DNA of 64,000 nt from DASYCK01 sp036500205 (GTDB lineage: Bacteria; Myxococcota_A; Polyangia; Fen-1088), in contig DASYCK010000079.1 of NCBI GenBank assembly GCA_036500205.1, positions 46,386-110,385 of the forward strand, in the 5' to 3' direction. This document shows positions 1 through 6,543 of the stretch, in pieces; position 1 is the stretch's first letter, and each line of letters begins with the position of its first letter. The notes beneath the pieces are model-generated. The model did not search any database. It was not told where the DNA came from and worked only from the letters and a program-made list of their open reading frames with translations. A program made the position numbers and the translations under genes.

Positions 1-1469
1 AACGCGTGGCCGCGCCGCCGCGCGTAGGCATCCCGGTAGAGCTGCTCGTACGCCGCCGCCGCCCGCCCCCAGGAATTGTCCTGCGCCATCGCCGTCCGTC
101 GCATCTTGTCCACGTGCTTCGGACGATCGAAGTAGGTCGACTGGGCCCACCCGATGGTGTTGGTCAGCCCGTCGACGGTCAGGTTGTCGAACATGAACCC
201 CGTCCCCGTCACGTCCCTCTCGTCGTAGTTGACCACAGTGTCGCGCAGCCCGCCGGTGGCGCGCACCACCGGCAGCGTGCCGTAGCGCAGGCTGTACATC
301 TGGTTGAGACCGCACGGCTCGAAGCGCGACGGCATGAGGAAGAAATCACACCCCGCCTCGATCCGATGCGCCAGCCCGTCGTCGAAGCCCAGATAGGCGC
401 GGAACTTGTCGCCGCGTTGATAGGCGAGCGCCGCGAAGAACTTTTCGGCATCGGGATCGCCCGAGCCCAGCAGGACCAGCTGGAGATCCCAGGCCAGCAG
501 GCGCTCGAGCGCGTGCGCCAGCACGTCGAGCCCCTTCTGCGACGTGAGACGTCCGATCACGCCGTAGAGCGGAACGTCCGCGAGCTGGGGGAGACCCACC
601 TCCTTTTGCAGCGCCGCCTTGCAGGCCGCCTTGCCGGTCAGGTCGACGACGTCGAAGTTTCGCGCCAGGTGGGGATCGGTGGCCGGGTTCCACTCGTCGA
701 AGTCGATGCCGTTCAGGATGCCGAACAGATCGTCGCGCCGTGACGCCAGGACGCCGTCGAGGCCGAAGCCATACTCCGACGTCTGGATCTCCCCGGCGTA
801 GGTGGGGCTGACGGTCGAAAGCAGCGTGCTGTGGGCGAGCGACGCCTTCATCAGGTTGAGATCGCCGAAGTGTTCGAACTCGCCCGGATGGAAATGTTGC
901 TGCCCCAGCCCGGTGATGAACATCGCCCCCGCCTCGAAGTTCCCCTGGTAGGCGAGGTTGTGGATCGAGAACACGGTCGCGGAGGCGTGCAGCGGTCGCG
1001 ACCACTCCACGGTGTTGACGTAGGGAGCGATCAACCCCGTCTGCCAGTCGTTGGCGTGAATGACGTCGGGCATGAAGCCGAGCGCCTTGCACAGCTCGAG
1101 CGACGCACGCGAGAAGAACGCGAACCGCTCGAGGTTGTCGGGGTAGGCCTGGCCGGGAGGCCCATACAGGTACGGGCGATCGAAGAAGCGGTTGTACTCG
1201 ATGAAGTAGATGGGGACGTCGCTGCCGGGCAGCCGCCCGGCGCGGACCGCGGCACGCGTCGAGCCGAAGTACATCGGGACGTTCAGCAGGCCGTCGAGGA
1301 CCTCGAGATCGGCCCAGTTGATCCCGCCGTACAGCGGCATCACCACCCGCACGTCGATCCCGCGCTTGCGCAGCGCGCGCGGCAACGCCCCCGCGACATC
1401 GGCGAGACCGCCGGTCTTGCGAAAGGGTGCCACTTCGGACGCGACGAACAGGACTTTGAGCGGGGGCAT
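1..1469 (-). CDS. glgA: Glycogen synthase (GT5), 3' end cut by window edge
   Basis: This gene makes the ADP-glucose:alpha-1,4-glucan glucosyltransferase that extends glycogen in the cytoplasm. The reading frame starts at an ATG (1469-1467) and stays open to the window start, so about 489 residues are visible and the C-terminus is missing. The N-terminus reads MPPLKVLFVASEVAPFRKTG, containing the KTGGLADV ADP-glucose-binding loop typical of GT5 enzymes. Further on are HANDWQTG, FSIHNLAYQG, a GVIGRLTSQKGLD segment and the C-terminal-domain signature PSRFEPCGLNQMYSLRYG with its conserved Glu and Cys. It lies 50 bases downstream of the GH57 branching-enzyme gene on the same strand and forms a likely operon with it and the DUF4912 gene. 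The identification rests on motifs and is firm. Confidence 0.96.
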   Translation of the reverse strand, partial: MPPLKVLFVASEVAPFRKTGGLADVAGALPRALRKRGIDVRVVMPLYGGINWADLEVLDGLLNVPMYFGSTRAAVRAGRLPGSDVPIYFIEYNRFFDRPYLYGPPGQAYPDNLERFAFFSRASLELCKALGFMPDVIHANDWQTGLIAPYVNTVEWSRPLHASATVFSIHNLAYQGNFEAGAMFITGLGQQHFHPGEFEHFGDLNLMKASLAHSTLLSTVSPTYAGEIQTSEYGFGLDGVLASRRDDLFGILNGIDFDEWNPATDPHLARNFDVVDLTGKAACKAALQKEVGLPQLADVPLYGVIGRLTSQKGLDVLAHALERLLAWDLQLVLLGSGDPDAEKFFAALAYQRGDKFRAYLGFDDGLAHRIEAGCDFFLMPSRFEPCGLNQMYSLRYGTLPVVRATGGLRDTVVNYDERDVTGTGFMFDNLTVDGLTNTIGWAQSTYFDRPKHVDKMRRTAMAQDNSWGRAAAAYEQLYRDAYARRRGHA

Positions 1470-1519
1470 CTAGAATTGGGGGCGGGCGGGACGCGAACCG
1501 ACGCGGTGGCGCGGGATCT

Positions 1520-3115
1520 TCAGCTCGCGTAGATGCGGTAGTCGATGTCGGGAAAGATGTTGTCCTTCCCTTCGAGCTCCGAAAGAAATGGTTCGTCCAC
1601 GGTCCCAGCGCGCAGACCGTCGTACAGCCTGTTGAAGCGCACCACGTGCTCGTTGAAGCGGCGCGTGGCGTAGGGAACCGTCGTCCCCGTCGACATGATG
1701 AACGTCCAGTCACTCGACTGCGCCAGCATCAGCTCGCGCGCCGTCTGATTGAGGGCGCGAATGGTCAAGGGATCGGTGGCGCGGGCGTTCGTGCGCGACA
1801 GCTCGACCATGCGCTCGCCCGCCGCGTGGACGTGCCGGTAGGTCCAGGCGTTGGTCTCGTTCAGCCACTGATCGCTGTAGCCCTTGCGCCCCCACGACGA
1901 GGCGCTCGGCGTCGCCTGCTGGTTGGTGGGATGCCGCTCGAGGTAGTCGCCCGGCGTGAGCGGCTCGATCGTCGACTGATCGTAGTGCAACTGGCGGAAC
2001 AGATCGCCGAGGAAGATCGGCCCCTCGTACCACCAGTGCCCGTACAGCTCGGCGTCGTAGGGGCTGACGATCATGGGCGGGCGATCGAGGCCGCCGGCCA
2101 GCCGCTGCGCCTGCTTCTCCATGTTGCCGCGGAAGTGCGCGGCGTGCAGGCCCGCCTTGCCGCGCGCGATGTCCGGATCGTAGACCCACTTGTCGTGCAG
2201 CTGGTTGTGGGTGATCGCGTGATACTTGAAGCCGGTGTACATCCTGTGCCCCTCGGGGTGGATGTGCGGCGCGATGTAGTCCATCGGCAGATCGAAGCCG
2301 ATGTCGCGATAGAAGTCGCGGTAGTGCGGGTCGCCCGGGTAGCCGTGCTGCGCGCTCCACACCTGCTCCGAGGACTCGGTGTCGCGCCCGAAGGCCGCCA
2401 CCCCCGTGGGACAGTAGAGGGGCGCGTACACGCCGTAGGCGGGGCGGCGATCGGCGTTCAGGATCGCGTGCGTGTCGACCAGGAAATAGCGCACGGCCGC
2501 CTCGCGAAGCAGCTCGTCGACCCCGGGGACATAGCCACACTCCCCCAGCCACATGCCGAGCGATCGGCGACCGAAATGCTTCTCGTAGAGATCGGCGGCG
2601 GTGTGAACCTGGGCGCGGATGGCGGCCCAGTTACGGTCCATGAGCGGGAAGAACGCGTGCGTCGCCGTCGAGGTGATGACCTCGAGACGCCCCGCCTCCT
2701 GCAAGCGTCGAAACGCCTGCACCAGGTTCCCCTCGTGGCTGCGCCAGGTGTGGCGCAGGCTCTGGAACCTGTCGCTGTACATCTGCGCCAGCCGCATGTA
2801 GTGCGGCTCGGACTTGGTCCGCACCAGCTCCTTTTGCGCCAGCGCGATCAGGTCATCGAGGTACTCGGCGTAGCGCTCTTTCAGCAGATCGTCGGTCAGC
2901 ATCGTGATGAGCGGCGCCGACAGCGAGACGGTGCAACGGAACGGAATGCGATCGGTCATCAGACCTTCGAAGGTCTGGATGAGCGGCAGGTACGTGCCGG
3001 TGATGGCCTCGTACAGCCAGTCCTCCTCCATCACCGTCGGGTCCTCGGGATGACGGACGAACGGGAGGTGGGCGTGAAGAATCAGAGAAAAGTAGCCGGT
3101 CGCCATGTCTCTCAT
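1520..3115 (-). CDS. GH57 family alpha-1,4-glucan branching enzyme (DUF1957-type)
   Basis: This is a 531-residue cytoplasmic glycoside hydrolase family 57 protein that most likely introduces alpha-1,6 branches into glycogen. GH57 motif 1 (HAHLPF) is at residues 14-19. The nucleophile motif WLGECGY places the catalytic Glu at 192, and SPYDAELYGHWW places the acid/base Asp at 354, matching the family's pair. Length and the DUF1957-type C-terminal region fit bacterial and archaeal GH57 branching enzymes. Its ATG at 3115 overlaps the stop of the upstream DUF4912 gene in an ATGA arrangement, so translation is probably coupled, and glgA follows. An amylase activity is possible, but the synthase neighbour favours branching. 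Confidence 0.93.
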   Translation of the reverse strand: MRDMATGYFSLILHAHLPFVRHPEDPTVMEEDWLYEAITGTYLPLIQTFEGLMTDRIPFRCTVSLSAPLITMLTDDLLKERYAEYLDDLIALAQKELVRTKSEPHYMRLAQMYSDRFQSLRHTWRSHEGNLVQAFRRLQEAGRLEVITSTATHAFFPLMDRNWAAIRAQVHTAADLYEKHFGRRSLGMWLGECGYVPGVDELLREAAVRYFLVDTHAILNADRRPAYGVYAPLYCPTGVAAFGRDTESSEQVWSAQHGYPGDPHYRDFYRDIGFDLPMDYIAPHIHPEGHRMYTGFKYHAITHNQLHDKWVYDPDIARGKAGLHAAHFRGNMEKQAQRLAGGLDRPPMIVSPYDAELYGHWWYEGPIFLGDLFRQLHYDQSTIEPLTPGDYLERHPTNQQATPSASSWGRKGYSDQWLNETNAWTYRHVHAAGERMVELSRTNARATDPLTIRALNQTARELMLAQSSDWTFIMSTGTTVPYATRRFNEHVVRFNRLYDGLRAGTVDEPFLSELEGKDNIFPDIDYRIYAS

Positions 3116-4920
3116 CCGTTTGATTTGCCGTCGCCCGAAGGGTAGCCCGAAAGGTTAGGCGATTGGTTGGGCGCCTGGGGCGGGCCGCCGACGGGACGGG
3201 GATAGTCGGAGCTGACCGCCAGCGGCTTCTGAACGTAGTCGGACGCGCCGCCCAGCCGCCCCTCGCTTCCGCCACCGTGGTTCCAGGCGGCTTCGCCGCT
3301 CAGGCGGCGCTCGCTCGCCCCTTTGCGCAGCCGCTCGCTGGCGCCCATGTACATCCGCTCGCTGGCGCCGGACAGGCGCAGCTCGCTCGCGCCGATGAAG
3401 TAGAGCTCGGACGAGCCGCCCAGACGCAGCTCGCTGCCGCCGCGCCACACCCGCTCGCTCGCGCCGCGCATCAGGTGCTCGGAGGCGCCCAGCCCGTTCA
3501 CCCCGTGGCCCTCGGTGGTGTGAACGATCTGACGCCCCGTCTCCTCGCCCCACGAGCGGTACACCTCCCAGCGCGAGATCACCGACCGGCTGCGCGTCGC
3601 GCCCAGGCCGTGAATCACCACCTGCCACGGGCCGTAGACGACGTGCGTCTTGGCGCCCGCGCGAAACACCCGCGTGCGCCCCACGGAGGTCTCGCGCACC
3701 GGCTCGGGAACCTCGACCGGATACGGGAACGGCCCCTCGCTCCAGGACGTGATCTGGGAGTGCTCTTCCCAGGTCAGGCGCCCCTCCCCCATCACCACGC
3801 CGTCGGTCTTCACCTCTTCCCACTCGCTGTGCCACTCGCTGCGGTGAACGATCGTCTCGCTCTCCGACTCGACCTGAACGACCGTCTCGACCAGCTCGGG
3901 AGGGGGCAAGGCCACCGGCAAGGGGGCGACCACGACGGCGGAGGGGGGCGCGACCACCTCGCCGGGCGCCGCGTCTCCTGGACGCCCCGGCTTCGCCAGC
4001 CAGGCGCGGCGCACCTGACCGTTCGTCAACCGAACCGTCAACCACTCGGGCTCGGTCCAGGCCACCGGCTCCTTGCGCGGGAACTCGACGCGTCCCGAAC
4101 GCGCGATCTTGGCGAAGCTGCCATCCTTCGCGAGCAGGCCAATCTCGACGATGGTCTCCGAGCTGGGCTTGCCGATGGTGAAGAACCACTGGCGGGCGGC
4201 CCGGTCCAACCCCTGATCCAGGGTCGAATGGGCGTTCCATCCGTCGAAGATCCGCCCCGTCGTGTCGTACAGCCGGAGGTTCAACCAGGCGTCGCCGCCG
4301 GCCGAACCCAACGTCTTCCGGGCGCGCTCGAGCGCCTCCTCGGTGACCTCCCAGTAGACGAAAAGTCGATCGGGATCGACCGCCATCGCGGTGACGCGAT
4401 CGCGGCCATATCCCCAGGGGATGTCCTTGGACGGCTCGGCCGTCCCCCCCGCGCCCTTCTGGCGGAGCTCGAACTTGTGGGCCACCGGAGCGACCGCTTG
4501 CCCCGCGGCTTTCTGGTCTGGCGCGCCCTTCTGGGCCTGCCGGCCCGGCTCCGGCTGGCCGGCCTCCTTGGCGGGGGTCGCCTCGACGCCGGCGCCGGAG
4601 AGCAGGTCGCTCCACGCCTTCCACAACCGCTCGACCAGCAGGTCTTTCTTCAGCCGGGAGACGGTGGTCAACCCCAGCAGACGCGCGACCTCCAGCAGCT
4701 GCCGCTGAGGCAGCTCGGTCAGCGCGGAAACATGGATGTCCTCGGGCGAAGCACCGGCTCGGCCCGCCAGAAACTGGGTCAGCTCGGCAACGAGACTTTC
4801 ACTGGTGGTCGGGTTCGCTGACACGGCAACTGGCAGGTTAGCCATTCTTGGCGTCGGATGCTGGTAAATTCTTTGTTTCGAGACTGGCAACATTCCCGAC
4901 GGTGCCGCGGTCACGCCCAC
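3112..4920 (-). CDS. DUF4912 protein with Rho_N-like segment and octapeptide repeats
   Basis: This protein of up to 602 residues has no assigned biochemical role. Residues about 64-99 resemble the Rho_N/SAP-like helix-loop-helix fold (LPQRQLLEVARLLGLTTVSR followed by LKKDLLVERL). Residues about 166-300 form the DUF4912 domain (DIPWGYGRDRVTAMAVDPDR, then LFVYWEV). A Pro/Val/Glu-rich stretch follows, then eight exact 8-residue repeats at 478-541. No signal peptide or membrane segment is seen. The start is uncertain: GTG at 4920 gives 602 residues, while ATG at 4845 (MANLPVAV) gives 577, and neither has a clear ribosome-binding site. Its stop overlaps the GH57 start. DUF4912 genes are known neighbours of DUF1957/GH57 genes, so a role in alpha-glucan metabolism or its control is inferred. 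Confidence 0.85.
   Translation of the reverse strand: MGVTAAPSGMLPVSKQRIYQHPTPRMANLPVAVSANPTTSESLVAELTQFLAGRAGASPEDIHVSALTELPQRQLLEVARLLGLTTVSRLKKDLLVERLWKAWSDLLSGAGVEATPAKEAGQPEPGRQAQKGAPDQKAAGQAVAPVAHKFELRQKGAGGTAEPSKDIPWGYGRDRVTAMAVDPDRLFVYWEVTEEALERARKTLGSAGGDAWLNLRLYDTTGRIFDGWNAHSTLDQGLDRAARQWFFTIGKPSSETIVEIGLLAKDGSFAKIARSGRVEFPRKEPVAWTEPEWLTVRLTNGQVRRAWLAKPGRPGDAAPGEVVAPPSAVVVAPLPVALPPPELVETVVQVESESETIVHRSEWHSEWEEVKTDGVVMGEGRLTWEEHSQITSWSEGPFPYPVEVPEPVRETSVGRTRVFRAGAKTHVVYGPWQVVIHGLGATRSRSVISRWEVYRSWGEETGRQIVHTTEGHGVNGLGASEHLMRGASERVWRGGSELRLGGSSELYFIGASELRLSGASERMYMGASERLRKGASERRLSGEAAWNHGGGSEGRLGGASDYVQKPLAVSSDYPRPVGGPPQAPNQSPNLSGYPSGDGKSNG
3298..3489 (-). repeat. Eight-copy octapeptide (24-bp period) coding repeat
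   Basis: Inside the DUF4912 gene, residues 478-541 are eight consecutive 8-residue units with consensus GASEhhhx: GASEHLMR, GASERVWR, GGSELRLG, GSSELYFI, GASELRLS, GASERMYM, GASERLRK and GASERRLS. The phase is exact over 192 bases, with strict Gly/Ser/Glu positions and variable hydrophobic or basic positions. Two weaker relatives (GGGSEGRL and GGASDYVQ) follow. The regularity suggests a beta-solenoid-like or ligand-presenting surface; that structural reading is inference. Confidence 0.9.
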
Positions 4921-4939
4921 GACGCGCCCAGCGACGAAT

Positions 4940-4955
4940 CACGAAAGGTTTCGTG
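4940..4955. promoter_or_regulatory. 16-bp palindrome between DUF4912 gene and tRNA-Val
   Basis: A 7-2-7 inverted repeat, CACGAAA-GG-TTTCGTG, lies between the divergent DUF4912 operon and tRNA-Val gene. It is 20 bases upstream of the GTG start of the operon and ends 4 bases before a TTGACG hexamer that points toward the tRNA. It may be an operator; no binding protein can be named. Confidence 0.4.
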
Positions 4956-4959
4956 CATC

Positions 4960-4988
4960 TTGACGATGCCCGGCAAATCGCCTAGGTA
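4960..4988 (+). promoter_or_regulatory. Probable sigma70-type promoter of tRNA-Val
   Basis: TTGACG (4960-4965) matches the -35 consensus in five of six bases. TAGGTA (4983-4988), a poor -10 match, follows after a 17-base spacer. Transcription would start about 7 bases upstream of the mature tRNA, the expected geometry for a tRNA gene. The -10 assignment is weak. Confidence 0.45.
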
Positions 4989-5002
4989 AAAGACCGTTTC
5001 GA

Positions 5003-5074
5003 GGGCGCTTAACTCAGCGGCAGAGTGCCACCTTCACACGGTGGAAGTCGCAGGTTCAATCCCTGCAGCGCCCA
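5003..5074 (+). tRNA. tRNA-Val (anticodon CAC)
   Basis: A full cloverleaf folds by hand. The acceptor stem pairs 5003-5009 (GGGCGCT) with 5067-5073 (AGCGCCC), with discriminator A at 5074. The D-arm lies around 5012-5026. The anticodon stem CCACC/GGTGG (5028-5032/5040-5044) encloses loop TTCACAC with anticodon CAC at 5035-5037. The T-stem GCAGG/CCTGC (5050-5054/5062-5066) has loop TTCAATC. The 3' CCA is not encoded. It reads GUG, a heavily used Val codon in such a GC-rich genome. The HEAT-like gene begins 11 bases downstream, so the two may share a transcript. Confidence 0.97.
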
Positions 5075-5085
5075 CAGCCGGAAAA

Positions 5086-5850
5086 ATGCCGACCGCAGCG
5101 CCGTACAAGCCGTGGATCCTCGGCGCCGTGGTCACGGGTTCCCTGGTGGTGTGCGGCGTCCTGCTTCGTCGCGGCGGTCCGGCCAGCGAGCCCCCCGCGA
5201 CCCCGATGCCCGCGCCGAAAGCGGAGGCCTGGCTCGTCACCAAGCGGGACCTCCAGGCGTCGCAGGCGCAGAAGGACATCGAGGCCCGGTTCGAAGCTGG
5301 GCGCGACGAGGAGACGAAGAATCTGGCGCTGGCGGCCGCCGCGAAGCTGGGCGAGCGGGCCTCCGTCGTCTGGCTCGCGCACGTGGGCGCCAGCGACCCA
5401 CGATTCGCCGCCCAGGCCAACCGCGCCCTCGGTCAGTTCACGAACCGAAGCGTGGGACCGGAGCTGGGGGAGATCGCCACGTCGGACGGCCCCGCCGCGG
5501 TCCGGGCCGCCGCCGTCACCGCGCTGGTGGCGACGGGAGATCTGGCGCAGGCGGTCCAGGTCGGCGCCCTGGTCGCCGACGGCAGCCAGCCGCTCATCGT
5601 CAGGCAGGCGGCGGCGAACGCGCTCGGGCAGATGCGGCGCCCCGGCTCGGCGCCCGCGCTGGCGGCGGCGCTCGAGGGGCTGGGCACCTCGGCCGCGCGC
5701 GGGGACCAGCAGCTTCGCGTCTCGATCATTCTGGCGCTGGGCCGCATCGGCACCACCGAGGCGCGCGCGGCCCTCGACGCGCACGCCCGGCAGAACCTTC
5801 CCGACGCCGAACGCACCGTCCTCGAAAACGCCCGGCGGCTACCGCAGTAG
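5086..5850 (+). CDS. Membrane-anchored HEAT-like repeat protein
   Basis: This 254-residue protein starts at ATG 5086 (MPTAAPYKPWILGAV). An upstream in-frame GTG at 5041 is inside the tRNA, and its translation (EVAGSIP) is the familiar false peptide of tRNA sequence, so it is rejected. One transmembrane segment (WILGAVVTGSLVVCGVLL, about residues 9-27) is followed by an Ala/Pro linker and a helical-repeat region. Segments such as AVRAAAVTALVATGDL, IVRQAAANALGQMRRPGS and LRVSIILALGRIGTTEAR look like HEAT/PBS-lyase repeats. It is probably an inner-membrane-anchored scaffold facing the periplasm. The partner is unknown, and no enzyme motif is seen. It converges on trmH with 3 bases between them. 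Confidence 0.78.
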   Translation: MPTAAPYKPWILGAVVTGSLVVCGVLLRRGGPASEPPATPMPAPKAEAWLVTKRDLQASQAQKDIEARFEAGRDEETKNLALAAAAKLGERASVVWLAHVGASDPRFAAQANRALGQFTNRSVGPELGEIATSDGPAAVRAAAVTALVATGDLAQAVQVGALVADGSQPLIVRQAAANALGQMRRPGSAPALAAALEGLGTSAARGDQQLRVSIILALGRIGTTEARAALDAHARQNLPDAERTVLENARRLPQ

Positions 5851-5853
5851 AGC

Positions 5854-6543
5854 TCAGGCGCCGCGCGGCTGCTCCGCCAGGTGACGCGCCACCACGCCCT
5901 CGGCGCCGCGAACGGAGGCCGTGTAGAACCGCGCCCGCAAAAGGTCCCGCGCCTGCTCGTCCAGATCGCCCGGGCGCCCCAGGGCGGCGCGACGGCGGGC
6001 CGCCGCGTGCGACACGATCAACGCCGACGCCACCGACAGGTTCAGGCTGCGCGTCATCCCCAGCATCGGGATCGAGAACGGCACGTCGGCCCGCGCGATG
6101 GCGTCCGCCGTCAGTCCGGCGTGCTCGTTCCCCACCACGATGGCGGCGGGGCGGGCGAAGTCGAGCTCGTCGAGCGTGGTCTTGGCGTCGGGGACGGCTG
6201 CGTACAGCACGAAGCCGGCGGCGTGCAAGCGCGCTTGCGCGGCGGCGAACGTGGCGTGCCGCTCGACGTCCATCCACTTCTCGCACCCCTGGCTCACGTC
6301 GGCCGAGAAGCGGAACCGCTCGGCCGCCTCGACGACGTGCACCGTTTGCAATCCGAACGCCTCGGCGCTGCGCAACACCGCCGCGCCGTTGCGCGGATCG
6401 TGCAGGTTCTCGACCAGCACCGTCAGGCCGGACAGGCGCGCCTCGATGATGGCGTCGATGCGGCGGCGCCGCTCCTCGCCCAGCAAAGGCGCCAGCGCCT
6501 CGCAGATGGCATGAGGCTCGGCGGCCCGCGCTCGTTCGGTCAT
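5854..6543 (-). CDS. trmH: tRNA (Gm18) 2'-O-methyltransferase TrmH (SPOUT family)
   Basis: This 229-residue protein is a SpoU/TrmH-type SPOUT methyltransferase, expected to methylate the ribose of G18 in tRNA using S-adenosylmethionine. Motif 1 is NLHDPRNGAAVLRSAEAFG (about 46-64, with catalytic Arg). Motif 2 is AIVVGNEHAGL (about 134-144). The knot motif 3 is IPMLGMTRSLNLSVASALIV (about 158-177). Length and motif spacing fit TrmH better than the longer 23S RlmB family. The start ATG at 6543 overlaps the stop of the AsmA-GT51 gene in an ATGA arrangement; a longer frame upstream is Arg-rich shadow sequence and is rejected. Substrate is inferred from family resemblance. Confidence 0.9.
   Translation of the reverse strand: MTERARAAEPHAICEALAPLLGEERRRRIDAIIEARLSGLTVLVENLHDPRNGAAVLRSAEAFGLQTVHVVEAAERFRFSADVSQGCEKWMDVERHATFAAAQARLHAAGFVLYAAVPDAKTTLDELDFARPAAIVVGNEHAGLTADAIARADVPFSIPMLGMTRSLNLSVASALIVSHAAARRRAALGRPGDLDEQARDLLRARFYTASVRGAEGVVARHLAEQPRGA

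Noticed and set aside
5041..5085. N-terminal extension of the HEAT-like protein into the tRNA
   Set aside because: The extension (EVAGSIP) is translation of tRNA-Val; the ATG at 5086 follows the tRNA and precedes a clear membrane segment.
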